A stretch of 64,000 nt of DNA, taken from the NCBI GenBank assembly GCA_937120475.1, contig CAKZJV010000007.1:2062068-2126067 (forward strand). Direction: 5' to 3'. The DNA comes from an uncultured Cryomorphaceae bacterium (GTDB lineage: Bacteria; Bacteroidota; Bacteroidia; Flavobacteriales; Schleiferiaceae). A program made the position numbers and the translations under genes. The stretch's first letter is position 1; every line of letters starts with the position of its first letter. Below, one piece after another: positions 1-8,377 of this stretch. Below the pieces are notes generated by a model that was not told the origin of the DNA, made no database searches, and saw only the letters and a list, made by a program, of their open reading frames with translations.

Positions 1-3000
1 GACATTAACCGTTATGACAGGCGCAGCAATTCATGGGTGACCTACTTTAATGCCCCTTCCAACCGGGATGCCAATAGCGGGGTATCGGCCCTGGCCTTCG
101 CTCCCTCCGACCTTGATCGGGCCTATGTAGCCTACCAGGGAATTTCCTGGGGAGATCCCATAAGCCAACGTTTTTTCCGCACTTCCAACGGAGGCAGTTC
201 CTGGCTGGATATTACCGACCGGATTACCTACAACAACTCCACCACCATTTACACTTGGACCTGGATTAGCGATATTGTAGTTGACCCCCAGGATGCCAAC
301 CACCTTTTTGTGTCCATTAAAAACTACGGTAAAGATGGTGCCAACCCCAGCCAGGGGAAATTCCGGGTTATGGAGTCCACCGATGCCGGAAATACCTGGA
401 CCGATATATCCACCGGCTTAAAACCCATTCCGGTAAACGACCTGGAGTACATTGAAGGAACCGATGACCTTATTTTTGCCGCTACCGATGCCGGAGTATA
501 TTACTGGGACAAACCCAACCAAACCTGGCAGTGCTTCAGTAATAGCCTACCCAATGCCATTGCCATTAACCTGGAACACAACCGCTGCACCCAGGAGCTG
601 TACGTATCTACCCAGGGCCGGGGTATATGGAAAGTGGATATGAAAGGTTGGCTAAGACCCCAGCACCATATTTATGACTACACGGTATGGGACTACGACC
701 GCTTTATGGATGGCGATATCATCGTTCACCCCAATGCCGAACTGTACATCAGTGCCAAAATACACCTGGGCCATGATGCCCGTATCCTCATCGAACCCAA
801 CGGCAGGTTGGTTTTAAAGAATAAAGGCATACTCACCTCCGGCAACTGTAACGAAAACTGGAGCGGTATATGGATGGAAGGCCAGAGCAGCCAACCCCAA
901 CAGACTGCCTACCAGCCCAAACTCATCCTGGAGCCCGGCTCTGTAATTGAATATGCCGAACAGGCCATAAATACCACTGCACCGCCCACCGGCAGCAATT
1001 GGGTGGTTTGGGGAACCCAGGGAGGTATCATAGATGCGGAAGGAGCCGTTTTTCGCAACAACACCCGCGATGTTAACCTGCTTTCCTATACCTCACCCAC
1101 CAACCAGGCTTATAAAGCCAGCTTTAAAAACTGCGAGTTTGAACGCGATTCCAACTACCGCAACCCCTCACTGATGGCCCACATTAGTATGATGGGAGTA
1201 GAAGGGGTGCTTCTTCAAGGCAACCGGTTCAACTTCGATATAAGCAACCAGCCTGCTTTTAAAGATAACGGGGAAGGCATTTACGCCCTCAATGCTACCT
1301 TTATTTGCGACCGGAGCAGCACCAATAATGCTTCTTTTAGTGGCTACCGCGATGCCATCCGTGCCCGGAATGTATTATGCGCCAATACGGCCCGGCCCAT
1401 TGAAATTAACCGGACGGTTTTCAATGATAACACGCATAGCATTTACCTGAGCGAGGCCCAATACGCCAAAGTAAGCCACAACTCAGTACACGTGCCCAAT
1501 GTGGCCGTACACACCCACATCAACGCCCCGGCAGTGTTCCAGCCTGCCCTTTACGGTATCTACATGGACGGTTGCCAGGATTTCCAACTGTATGAGAACG
1601 TTTTGTTTACCGATGGGCAAAACGGGGCCATTGAAACCACCGGTTTGATTATCAAGAATTCCGGGCCGGTGGCCACCGAAGTCTATCGGAATATTATTGA
1701 CGGCTTTACCGTGGGCCTGGAAGCCATTGGTAGAAACCGTGATGCCGGGCTAACGGATGTTGGGCTGCGATTGAAGTGCAATGATATAGGCTACGTCAAA
1801 GGGAATGAATACGATGTGTTCATTGCCCAAGCTAATAGCCACCCGGAAAACGGAATACAGGTATTTCAAGGAAAGCCAAACATTTTCTCTGGAGCCGAAC
1901 TGCCTAATAACTTGTTTACCCCTAATGGCAAACCCTTTACTAGTAATTTCCAGAATGAAGAGAATAGTAGTGTGGCTTATTATTATGGACAGGGAAATAT
2001 CCGCTTGGAACCTCTTCAAGCAGTTGGTATATTGAAAAGTGGACTATCTGAGGCAGTTGATATGACAACTCATTGTCAGCCCCGCCCGCTGGCTCCACCT
2101 TCCAACATCACTACGCTCAACCAGGAATTAAGCCAGGCCGAAACCGACCTGGGCAATGACCTTGGCTTGCGGGCGCAATACATTGACGAAGGTGCAACTC
2201 CACAACTGGAGGCGCAAATACTCTTTGCCAGCAGCCAGCAGGAGTACCAGGATTTGTACATCGACCTGATGGAAATTGCCCCCTATGTATCAGACGAGAA
2301 CCTGATGAATGTAGCGCAAATTGAGGATTACCCCGAACTGGCCCTGCGTAACATCATGGTAGCCAACCCCCACGCCAGCCGCAACCCGGAGATCATGGAA
2401 ATACTATACCTGAAGGAACCACCCCTTTCACAGCAAACCCTGGACGATATTGAAGCTGGGGAGCAAACCATTACCGCCAAGGATGTTCTGGACATGGATA
2501 TTATGGAGGCCCAGGCTCGTAGTGAGGCCGCCACTTTGCAGATACTGGCGTATTACCGCGAACAGGAGCAATACGGTAGTATAAAACCTCATTTATTGAG
2601 CAGGGACGAACCCCATTTCCATTACAGCCTGGTGGACTACCACCTGTCAAGGGCTGAGCTGGCCGAAGCGCAACAAGTCCTGGACGATCTCCCCACTAAA
2701 TGCGTAATGGAAGACCAGGATTGGCTGGATTACCAGGAAATGACGGAATATTACGATGTGGTAAAGTACCTGGATTTAAGCGACCCCGAAGCCCTGGGGG
2801 GCGAAGCCGCTACCACTTTAAACACCATTGCGGCCTATGAAGGCGATGGTCCGGCTTCAGGCCGTGCCCGGAATACCCTGGCCCACTATGGGCAGCCCAC
2901 CACCTACTTTGAGCCGGTGTATATGCCGGGCGGGCAAGGCAAGAAAGCCAGCGACCCCCAACCCGAACGCCCGGAATCCGCAATCAGTGGCTTTAGTTTG

Positions 3001-3243
3001 AGCCCCAATCCTTCTGAAGGCCATGTAATCCTGCGTTGGGATTGGTTGAATTCCGGTTTGAACGAGGGTGAGATCACCATAAGAGTTTATGACCTGAAAG
3101 GAGCTTTAAGGGTAGAGAAAAGTGCCAGTGCGCAAAACAACACTCAATTGATCAATATGGAAGCTTTACCAGAGGGTGCTTATCTGGTGCAAGTGTACCA
3201 GGAAAACAGGCTCTTGCATAAAGAGAAACTGATCAAGGAATAA
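1..3243 (+). CDS. T9SS type A sorting-domain protein, 5' partial
   Basis: The reading frame is open from base 1, so the true start lies upstream; the GTG at 37 is probably internal. The first ~200 visible residues hold Asp-box-like motifs (TSNGGSSW near base 180, STDAGNTW near base 380) typical of BNR/sialidase-type beta-propellers. The middle (bases ~700-1800) alternates short hydrophobic strands with Asn/Gly turns, like a right-handed beta-helix. A more helical acidic stretch follows (bases ~2100-2900). The last ~85 residues (FSLSPNPSEG, YDLKGA, GAYLVQVY, then a basic end) match the type A sorting domain that sends proteins through T9SS to the cell surface. Probably a large secreted or surface protein; substrate or adhesion role unknown. 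Confidence 0.85.
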   Translation, partial: DINRYDRRSNSWVTYFNAPSNRDANSGVSALAFAPSDLDRAYVAYQGISWGDPISQRFFRTSNGGSSWLDITDRITYNNSTTIYTWTWISDIVVDPQDANHLFVSIKNYGKDGANPSQGKFRVMESTDAGNTWTDISTGLKPIPVNDLEYIEGTDDLIFAATDAGVYYWDKPNQTWQCFSNSLPNAIAINLEHNRCTQELYVSTQGRGIWKVDMKGWLRPQHHIYDYTVWDYDRFMDGDIIVHPNAELYISAKIHLGHDARILIEPNGRLVLKNKGILTSGNCNENWSGIWMEGQSSQPQQTAYQPKLILEPGSVIEYAEQAINTTAPPTGSNWVVWGTQGGIIDAEGAVFRNNTRDVNLLSYTSPTNQAYKASFKNCEFERDSNYRNPSLMAHISMMGVEGVLLQGNRFNFDISNQPAFKDNGEGIYALNATFICDRSSTNNASFSGYRDAIRARNVLCANTARPIEINRTVFNDNTHSIYLSEAQYAKVSHNSVHVPNVAVHTHINAPAVFQPALYGIYMDGCQDFQLYENVLFTDGQNGAIETTGLIIKNSGPVATEVYRNIIDGFTVGLEAIGRNRDAGLTDVGLRLKCNDIGYVKGNEYDVFIAQANSHPENGIQVFQGKPNIFSGAELPNNLFTPNGKPFTSNFQNEENSSVAYYYGQGNIRLEPLQAVGILKSGLSEAVDMTTHCQPRPLAPPSNITTLNQELSQAETDLGNDLGLRAQYIDEGATPQLEAQILFASSQQEYQDLYIDLMEIAPYVSDENLMNVAQIEDYPELALRNIMVANPHASRNPEIMEILYLKEPPLSQQTLDDIEAGEQTITAKDVLDMDIMEAQARSEAATLQILAYYREQEQYGSIKPHLLSRDEPHFHYSLVDYHLSRAELAEAQQVLDDLPTKCVMEDQDWLDYQEMTEYYDVVKYLDLSDPEALGGEAATTLNTIAAYEGDGPASGRARNTLAHYGQPTTYFEPVYMPGGQGKKASDPQPERPESAISGFSLSPNPSEGHVILRWDWLNSGLNEGEITIRVYDLKGALRVEKSASAQNNTQLINMEALPEGAYLVQVYQENRLLHKEKLIKE

Positions 3244-3262
3244 CATGATTTTAGGTTAGGGT

Positions 3263-3298
3263 AAGAGGGCTACTTGCATCAAAGTGAGTGGCCCTTTT
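3263..3298 (+). terminator. possible intrinsic terminator after the first T9SS gene
   Basis: Arms AAGAGGGC (3263-3270) and GCCCTTTT (3291-3298) pair with one G-T wobble; the loop can pair further (CTT with AAG). The T-run is only four bases, so strength is doubtful. It sits between two same-direction T9SS genes. Confidence 0.4.
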
Positions 3299-3306
3299 CA
3301 AAAACG

Positions 3307-3314
3307 TATCTTTG
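3307..3314 (+). promoter_or_regulatory. Bacteroidetes -7 box TATCTTTG
   Basis: TATCTTTG fits TAnnTTTG and ends six bases before the ATG at 3321, which would put transcription start at or next to the start codon. No clear -33 TTG at the expected ~20-base spacing. Confidence 0.4.
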
Positions 3315-3320
3315 AATATA

Positions 3321-4817
3321 ATGTATCTGGTCCGTACACTACTAATCCTGCTGTTGTTTCCCATTATCATGGGTGGACAGACAGTTTTTAATAATGCATT
3401 CAGTGTTGGAGGTAACCTGCTAACCGAACTACTAATTACAGATACCACCTATATCACAGCCGCAATTAACAATCAAGACAACAAGAAATTAGATTTTTCC
3501 ATATTCGATTTACAAGGGAATCTCATAGATACGATCAATTATCGTTTTGACAGTGTTCAGAATTTTCCAGGTAACTGCGGGAAGTGCTTTCAGAATAGGC
3601 ATAATGAAATCTACTACGCACAATATAATTCAATGGCATCTGACACTGGTTACGTTGCAATCCTAAAGCTTAGAAGCGATCTCAGCATTAAAAAAGTACG
3701 ATCCTACACTTTTAGAGATTCGTTGACGACTGTGTTCAAGGCCATGCAATTTGATACGGATTCTACTTTCATTGCAACCGGCTATATATTTCGAAGGAAA
3801 CCGCCCTTGCTCGGTAAATACGATCTTTTGGTAGCTAAGTTTGATACAGCTTTCAACCTTCTGTGGGAGAAGCGAATCGTAGATCATCGTCCCAACCAAG
3901 CGTTAGGTTATATAGGTCATGATATTTCTGTGGATGCCTACGGTAGTGTTTTGATATCAGGCTATGGTAGGTATGGTCCTAATACGGCTATCGCGGCCCG
4001 ATTCAGGCGTTCTGATGGCTATATGTATTGGTTTAATGAGTACTCGGATTCATTGGGAAATGCAGGGATGTTCGGTATTGATAACGGAGATGGTACCTAT
4101 CAATTTCATCGCCACGTTGCCACGCAAAATACTGTTACGATGGGCACCCGATTTAATAAAGTAGTGACCGGGACACTCGACACTGCCGGAAATATGATCA
4201 ATTTATCATCATTAGGTAAGGATAATCGGTTATATGCTGGCTATGATTTAATAAGAACCTCTGACGGCAACTATTATCTCGGGGGCTATACTTACATAAA
4301 TGGTAATAACGTAGGTCTCGGCTTTAAATTTGCTCCCAATGGCGATAGCCTTTGGATGCGCTACTATTGGCATGACGATCAACAGGATTTATCCGAGATT
4401 GAGATATTTTTTGAAACTCAGGACAGTGGATTTATACATGCCGGGTATTATGGTGACTTGTTTCAGCCAACGGTTTTCACGGTCCAGACCTGGCTGCTGA
4501 AAACCGATAAATTCGGTTGTGACAGTATAGGATGCCACACGATTGGAGTACCGGAAGTAATGATTCCTGGTCTGTTGGAGGTTTTCCCCAACCCCAGCCA
4601 GGGCCGGTTCCGTCTTAGCTGGACGTACGGCAACCCCGAAAGTTTTCATCTGACTATACAGGACTTAAACGGCAAAGTGTTGTACCGCGATGAAGAAGCC
4701 TTTTTAAGCGAAGAGGCCTACGCCATTGATCTCACTGGTCAGCCACAAGGCTTATACCTACTTAACCTGAGCATAGACGGTAAGCATGTATGCAGCCGCA
4801 AATTGGTGGTGGAGTAA
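3321..4817 (+). CDS. T9SS type A sorting-domain secreted protein
   Basis: 498 residues. The open frame reaches back to 3288, but the ATG at 3321 directly begins a signal peptide (MYLVRTLLILLLF..IMGGQ) and is preferred. The body has repeated strand-turn units with 'G.D....YG' and 'LLKTDKFG' patterns seen in secreted Bacteroidetes beta-propeller proteins. The end (VFPNPSQGRFRLSW, DLNGKVLY, GLYLLNLSIDG, CSRKLVVE) is a typical type A sorting domain for T9SS export and surface attachment. It follows another T9SS protein on the same strand. Function beyond secretion is not visible. Confidence 0.85.
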   Translation: MYLVRTLLILLLFPIIMGGQTVFNNAFSVGGNLLTELLITDTTYITAAINNQDNKKLDFSIFDLQGNLIDTINYRFDSVQNFPGNCGKCFQNRHNEIYYAQYNSMASDTGYVAILKLRSDLSIKKVRSYTFRDSLTTVFKAMQFDTDSTFIATGYIFRRKPPLLGKYDLLVAKFDTAFNLLWEKRIVDHRPNQALGYIGHDISVDAYGSVLISGYGRYGPNTAIAARFRRSDGYMYWFNEYSDSLGNAGMFGIDNGDGTYQFHRHVATQNTVTMGTRFNKVVTGTLDTAGNMINLSSLGKDNRLYAGYDLIRTSDGNYYLGGYTYINGNNVGLGFKFAPNGDSLWMRYYWHDDQQDLSEIEIFFETQDSGFIHAGYYGDLFQPTVFTVQTWLLKTDKFGCDSIGCHTIGVPEVMIPGLLEVFPNPSQGRFRLSWTYGNPESFHLTIQDLNGKVLYRDEEAFLSEEAYAIDLTGQPQGLYLLNLSIDGKHVCSRKLVVE

Positions 4818-4823
4818 CTTTTT

Positions 4824-5261
4824 TTAGTTTTTGGTCAACTCTTTTTGGTAAACATATTCAAAACCAAAAATTTGCAAGTGCATTTGTATTGTAAGTTCCT
4901 CACGTTGATCTAACAATTTAGCCACATCCTCCCAGGCTATTTTTGGTTTGGTGTAAAGAGCATTAAACTCCAGGCGATTGCTCTTTTGGCCTTCTAATCG
5001 CAGTTTCAGGTTGCGGTTACCGGTGAACAGGCGTTCTCCTTTTTGAAGTATATCCAGGCTTCGAACCTTGACCGGGATGTTGAACCAGAAGGGATTAAAC
5101 AGAGCCGCTTTTACCTCAATGCGCGGGCGTTTGGTGGATTGGTCTATCCGTATTTCGAGAATATCAAAACGCAGGTTTTTAAACTCTATCCAGAGGTAGG
5201 CTAAAGACAAGGCCAGCAGCCCGGCCAGCCAGTATGCCGCTATCTTAATCTTTCCGGCCAT
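4824..5261 (-). CDS. membrane-anchored LEA-2-like small protein
   Basis: 145 residues. One N-terminal membrane segment (residues ~7-25, AAYWLAGLLALSLAYLW), then a beta-rich domain with 'FDILEIRID..TKRPRIEVKAALFNPFWFNIPVKV', resembling the LEA type 2/WHy beta-sandwich, in which an N-P-[FT] turn is common. The start overlaps the end of the upstream 57-residue gene by 17 bases, so it is probably the last gene of the element operon. A second, duplicated LEA-like protein lies at 31645-32532 in the core genome. The role inside a mobile element is unknown. Confidence 0.6.
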   Translation of the reverse strand: MAGKIKIAAYWLAGLLALSLAYLWIEFKNLRFDILEIRIDQSTKRPRIEVKAALFNPFWFNIPVKVRSLDILQKGERLFTGNRNLKLRLEGQKSNRLEFNALYTKPKIAWEDVAKLLDQREELTIQMHLQIFGFEYVYQKELTKN

Positions 5262-5418
5262 AGTGTTCCATTATGATTTCAACCTGCCGGGGCGAAAACG
5301 AATATCCCGTACAGGTTCCCAGTTCTTCTTCGATCAGTTCCAGCCACTTCCGCAGTATATAATAGGATATACCGTAGTAATGGCATAGCTCTTTACGGTT
5401 CATTGTCTTCTTCTCCAT
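5245..5418 (-). CDS. small HTH-like protein, 57 aa
   Basis: ATG at 5418 to TAA at 5245 encodes 57 residues beginning MEKKTMNRKELCHYYGIS; an alternative ATG is at 5403. The pattern 'RKELCHYYGISYYILRKWL' looks like the helix-turn-helix of small Bacteroidetes MerR/excisionase-like proteins in which a conserved 'S..TLRRWL' helix reads DNA. It lies four bases downstream of the LPD1 gene and overlaps the following gene by 17 bases, which supports it as real and cotranscribed. Probably a DNA-binding regulator of the element; target unknown. Confidence 0.6.
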   Translation of the reverse strand: MEKKTMNRKELCHYYGISYYILRKWLELIEEELGTCTGYSFSPRQVEIIMEHYGRKD

Positions 5419-5422
5419 ACCC

Positions 5423-6334
5423 TTAGAAATAAGTACGTACCTGGGCCAGGAATTTGCGAAACAAAGGGCTTACCTCTTTGAGTTCAGCCGGGGTCAGGTA
5501 GTAGTTTGAATTGTACTTCTGCTCGGTCAAAAACAGGTTTTTAATACCCTTCTTTTGCAGCTCGTGGCCGATAAACTGTTCAAAGAGCCGGGCAAATACC
5601 TCGTTTCTACGGAACCAGTAATCCCGGCTGGCCTTTCGGGTAAGGCGTTTCATGTAGTTGGAACGCAACTTTTTTTCCGGGTCTTTCCAGTAGGCTTTTT
5701 CTAAAATATCCTCGGTGATATTGCGCAATATCCATTTATCCTCGTAGGGTATGCGCCTTGAATTAAGGCTTCGGCCTGCGGTCAGCGGAAACGCACTGCG
5801 TACCCGCTCATAATGCCCGCCTAAATAATAATCTATAAAGTGTGCGTACTCATGAGCAAAAGCCCCGATACCCCCGGTATTGACGAAGCGTATTTCTTTG
5901 GGTGCCGGGTAACGGTCAAAACGGGCGTAGCGGGTTATATTGATGATGTTCGAGTGGGATTCAAAGTGAGCCTGTGCGCGGCTTCGTCCACGCGCTCCAA
6001 AAGAAATCCCCAACTTATGATCTAACCCCAGGTTGTGGCCTTTAAATTGTAAAACCTGGTTAAAGTCCTGCAAACAGATGTAGAGGGCCGCCAGGTAGTT
6101 GAACCGGTCTTCCAGGGACAACCAATTACCGAACTGGAAACCCCTTAAATGGAACTTTTGCGATACCAGGGCCGTATTGTTAACCATCTTTTCGGCTTCT
6201 TTGGGCAGGCTGGCCCCTTCCCGGAACATCCGGTAAAAATCTTCCACCCCGTTGCGTGTCCAGTAGCGGTCTATACGGGAACCCCTGGTAAACCCGGTCA
6301 GGGTATCGTGTATCTTAATGCCCTGGTTGCTCAT
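5423..6334 (-). CDS. LPD1-type metallopeptidase-like protein
   Basis: 303 residues. Residues ~108-170 carry the diagnostic order of the large polyvalent-protein domain LPD1: 'LGISFGARGR', 'AQAHFESHSNIINITR', then 'GGIGAFAHEYAHFIDYYLG'. H161-E-x-x-H165 is a zincin-like metal site, and a possible third ligand is the Glu in 'RRNEVFARLFEQ' (~residue 250). LPD1 is usually part of very large polyvalent proteins of phages and conjugative elements; here it stands alone with its own N- and C-terminal extensions. The start overlaps the end of the preceding 51-residue gene by ATGA. Predicted to cleave or process a protein during entry or packaging of the element, but the substrate is unknown. Confidence 0.75.
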   Translation of the reverse strand: MSNQGIKIHDTLTGFTRGSRIDRYWTRNGVEDFYRMFREGASLPKEAEKMVNNTALVSQKFHLRGFQFGNWLSLEDRFNYLAALYICLQDFNQVLQFKGHNLGLDHKLGISFGARGRSRAQAHFESHSNIINITRYARFDRYPAPKEIRFVNTGGIGAFAHEYAHFIDYYLGGHYERVRSAFPLTAGRSLNSRRIPYEDKWILRNITEDILEKAYWKDPEKKLRSNYMKRLTRKASRDYWFRRNEVFARLFEQFIGHELQKKGIKNLFLTEQKYNSNYYLTPAELKEVSPLFRKFLAQVRTYF

Positions 6335-6486
6335 TTCTTCCTACGTTTTAGGGTTCTTTTTTTTCTTTTAATTCCTTTTTTCAGTCGTTTCATTCGCTTC
6401 TGGTTCAGGTCACCTTCCGGCACACCTTCGCCAATAATGCGTTCGCCCTTTTTCAGTCGTGCGAGTGGTGTTTTCGGTCTTTTCAT
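6331..6486 (-). CDS. small highly basic protein, 51 aa
   Basis: ATG at 6486, TGA at 6331; 51 residues, MKRPKTPLARLKKGERIIGEG..., with about 20 Lys/Arg, concentrated in the tail (KRLKKGIKRKKRTLKRRKK). It begins four bases after the ATPase stop, and its stop overlaps the next ATG as ATGA, so coupling with both neighbours is likely. The charge and size suggest binding to DNA, as in small packaging or condensation proteins of viruses, but there is no recognisable family. Confidence 0.55.
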   Translation of the reverse strand: MKRPKTPLARLKKGERIIGEGVPEGDLNQKRMKRLKKGIKRKKRTLKRRKK

Positions 6487-6489
6487 GTT

Positions 6490-7050
6490 TTAAGCTCCAA
6501 TGTTTAAGGTTTTGTGAATATGACGGTTGGGGTCTTCCTGCACCAGGGGCATCGCCCGGATAACCTTCTCGGGGTATTTGGTGCGCAATAGGGGATTGGT
6601 GGCCTGCTCCCCGGTCTTGAAGAGGGTGAGGGTGTCAGAGATGCGCACCAGGTCACGCGGAATATCGGTCAGGCTATGGAAAACAAAGAGGATATCCAGG
6701 TTTTTCTGCTTGCTGTCCAAAACGAATTTGCGCACATCATCGGTGAGTTTGCCGCCCACGTACTTGGTAGCATCTTCAAACACCAAAAGGGCGTTGTACA
6801 CATACCTTTCAATGTCGGCCATCACCTGCCCGGTGTCGCTGCTCCAATAGCGGTAAGTACCTTTTTGCCAACGAGGCAACAGCGCACTGTCCAAGGTGGG
6901 TACATCGGCCCATACCGGGTTGTCAAACGTATCGACCACCAGTATTTTTTTAGGGTGCCGCTGCATGACGTTTTCCCTTACAAAGGTGGTTTTACCGGTG
7001 TTGCGGGTGCCTGCAATCAGGCACACCATGTTAATTCTAAAGTCGCTCAT
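6490..7050 (-). CDS. HerA/FtsK-like P-loop ATPase, 186 aa
   Basis: Walker A is GTRNTGKT at residues 14-21, a beta-strand 'KKILVVDTFDNPVW' follows, and Walker B is 'NALLVFEDA' at 86-94. 'ILFVFHSLTDIPRDLVRISDTLTLFKTG' (119-147) resembles the sensor/arginine region of the HerA-FtsK superfamily. There is no membrane segment, unlike Zot/pI of filamentous phages. The length is close to the packaging ATPases of small tailless membrane-containing viruses (about 200 residues in PRD1 or STIV types). A plasmid ATPase that pumps or positions ssDNA is the alternative. Start codon overlaps the upstream gene by ATGA. Confidence 0.65.
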   Translation of the reverse strand: MSDFRINMVCLIAGTRNTGKTTFVRENVMQRHPKKILVVDTFDNPVWADVPTLDSALLPRWQKGTYRYWSSDTGQVMADIERYVYNALLVFEDATKYVGGKLTDDVRKFVLDSKQKNLDILFVFHSLTDIPRDLVRISDTLTLFKTGEQATNPLLRTKYPEKVIRAMPLVQEDPNRHIHKTLNIGA

Positions 7051-7601
7051 GCTTTGTAGGTTTTAAATGCCCTGGCCCCGAATACCATAAGCAGGTTGCC
7101 CAAAAGCATCATTTCGGGGGTGAGGCGGATGTTGTATTTGCGGATGACCTCGGCCAGACTGCGACTGAGTTGGTCACGTTCCCCTTCGGTATAGGGTATT
7201 TCGTCCAGTTCCCTTTGTAAACGCTGGACTTCCTGGTACAGCCAGCGTTCCCTTTCTTCCAGGTCTTCCAGTTCGGAAGGGTCGAGGGTTTCCATTTCGC
7301 GGAACCGCTGACGGTCTTCCGGTTTGAAGCGTTTTAAAAAGCGTTTCCGAAAGGAGTAGGAAAACAGGCTGGTTTGCCCCAAGTCGGAAAACAGGACGAG
7401 CAGTTCCGCGAGGTCTTTGGGGTCGGTACGCTGGTTTTCTTCTTCGGTTTCGTTTTCCGGCCCTTCGAAAGCAAATTCGCTTTCTTCGGAAAAGTCATCC
7501 GGGTCAATATCTATGGGTTCCCTTTCAGATTCGTTGCCCCGTTCCAGGGTGGGTTCCGAAAGGGTCTTTCCCAGGTCAATTTCATCGGTTTTGTCGCTCA
7601 T
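7047..7601 (-). CDS. acidic protein with C-terminal hydrophobic segment
   Basis: 184 residues. The N-terminal ~65 residues are very acidic and likely disordered (runs of E and D). Then comes a helical region with 'LLVLFSDLGQTSLFSYSFRKRFLKRFKPEDRQRF' and a coiled-coil-like stretch (~residues 105-150). The last ~25 residues contain 'MMLLGNLLMVFGARAF', a hydrophobic helix that could sit in a membrane. It overlaps both neighbours by ATGA, so it is made together with the ATPase. I do not recognise the family; a membrane partner of the ATPase is a reasonable guess. Confidence 0.6.
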   Translation of the reverse strand: MSDKTDEIDLGKTLSEPTLERGNESEREPIDIDPDDFSEESEFAFEGPENETEEENQRTDPKDLAELLVLFSDLGQTSLFSYSFRKRFLKRFKPEDRQRFREMETLDPSELEDLEERERWLYQEVQRLQRELDEIPYTEGERDQLSRSLAEVIRKYNIRLTPEMMLLGNLLMVFGARAFKTYKA

Positions 7602-7822
7602 AGCTGGTATTTTTCTTTCACGTTCACCACATCTTCGGCCAGGGCCGCAAACTGCCGGGGGTTGGCCATCACTTTTTGTAAGAGCCGGGGAAGACTGGAA
7701 AGGCCCGTATCGGTACCCATGAGTAGCCCCACGGTATCAAAGGCCGCCAATACCTTTTTGAGGTCGGCCTTCAACTCCCGGTTCTGGTGTTCAAGTTCTT
7801 CTATTCGTTGCTTTTCGTGCAT
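7598..7822 (-). CDS. small coiled-coil protein, 74 aa
   Basis: Starts MHEKQRIEELEHQNRELKADLKK, a clear leucine-heptad coiled coil over residues 5-30, followed by a helical tail. The start lies 22 bases inside the upstream gene and the stop overlaps the next start by ATGA. Family not recognised; it may serve as an oligomerisation or scaffold component of the element. Confidence 0.55.
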   Translation of the reverse strand: MHEKQRIEELEHQNRELKADLKKVLAAFDTVGLLMGTDTGLSSLPRLLQKVMANPRQFAALAEDVVNVKEKYQL

Positions 7823-8022
7823 ACGCCTTTTTTACGGCAGCGGAGGGTGGAAAAGAAATCCCCGTAAGGGTCACTTTTCAGGTAGTCCGCTACATTGGTG
7901 AGTAAATCGCCCAGGTTGTATTCTTCCTGGCCTGTTCTTTTCTGGCCTTTCTTCACCAGTTCCCGGAGCTTCTGACGGGTAGCCGGGTGTACGCGGGCCG
8001 ACAGCGTTACGGTCTTAACCAT
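7801..8022 (-). CDS. ribbon-helix-helix-like small protein, 73 aa
   Basis: The N-terminus 'MVKTVTLSARVHPATRQKLRELVKKG' has the strand-then-helix pattern of ribbon-helix-helix DNA-binding proteins (alternating V-T-L-S-A-R-V then an amphipathic helix). A second helix follows around 'YNLGDLLTNVADYLKS'. Such proteins accompany relaxases and Reps on Bacteroidetes plasmids as accessory factors or copy-number regulators. It sits directly after ssb and overlaps the next gene by 22 bases. Assignment is from sequence pattern only. Confidence 0.55.
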   Translation of the reverse strand: MVKTVTLSARVHPATRQKLRELVKKGQKRTGQEEYNLGDLLTNVADYLKSDPYGDFFSTLRCRKKGVCTKSNE

Positions 8023-8034
8023 AGCTTACGTTTT

Positions 8035-8376
8035 CTATTTTTCGTCCTGGTCATTTTTGGAAGAGGACACCAGGTCAATACCTCGGGCGATCAGTTTACG
8101 GTCAATAACCACCCCGCCTTCGGCATCGCGGTAATGATCAGGTTTGAGGGTACCCGATACAAAAACCTTTGTGCCTTTAGTCAGGTAGGGGGTAACCCCT
8201 ATTTTCTTATTCGACCACTTCGTACAGTTGTACCAGTTGGTAGATTCTATTTTTTGTCCCTCATTGTCGATATAGGAGTGATTGACGGCTACTGAAAAGT
8301 TCAGTACCCATCTTCCGTTGACTTCTTTTTGTTCGCCTTCCCTTCCGATGTTTCCAATGATTTCGGTTCTTTCCAT
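8035..8376 (-). CDS. ssb: single-stranded DNA-binding protein
   Basis: 113 residues with the OB-fold pattern of SSB: 'TEIIGNIGREGEQKEVNGRWVLNFSVAVNHSY', 'STNWYNCTKWSNK', 'YLTKGTKVFVSGTLKP'. It binds ssDNA during replication. The acidic end (SSSKNDQDEK) is short and lacks the D-x-I-P-F tip of chromosomal SSB, so recruitment of host repair partners may be absent. It begins two bases after the Rep stop, so it would coat the ssDNA that rolling-circle replication makes. Confidence 0.85.
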   Translation of the reverse strand: MERTEIIGNIGREGEQKEVNGRWVLNFSVAVNHSYIDNEGQKIESTNWYNCTKWSNKKIGVTPYLTKGTKVFVSGTLKPDHYRDAEGGVVIDRKLIARGIDLVSSSKNDQDEK

Positions 8377-8377
8377 G

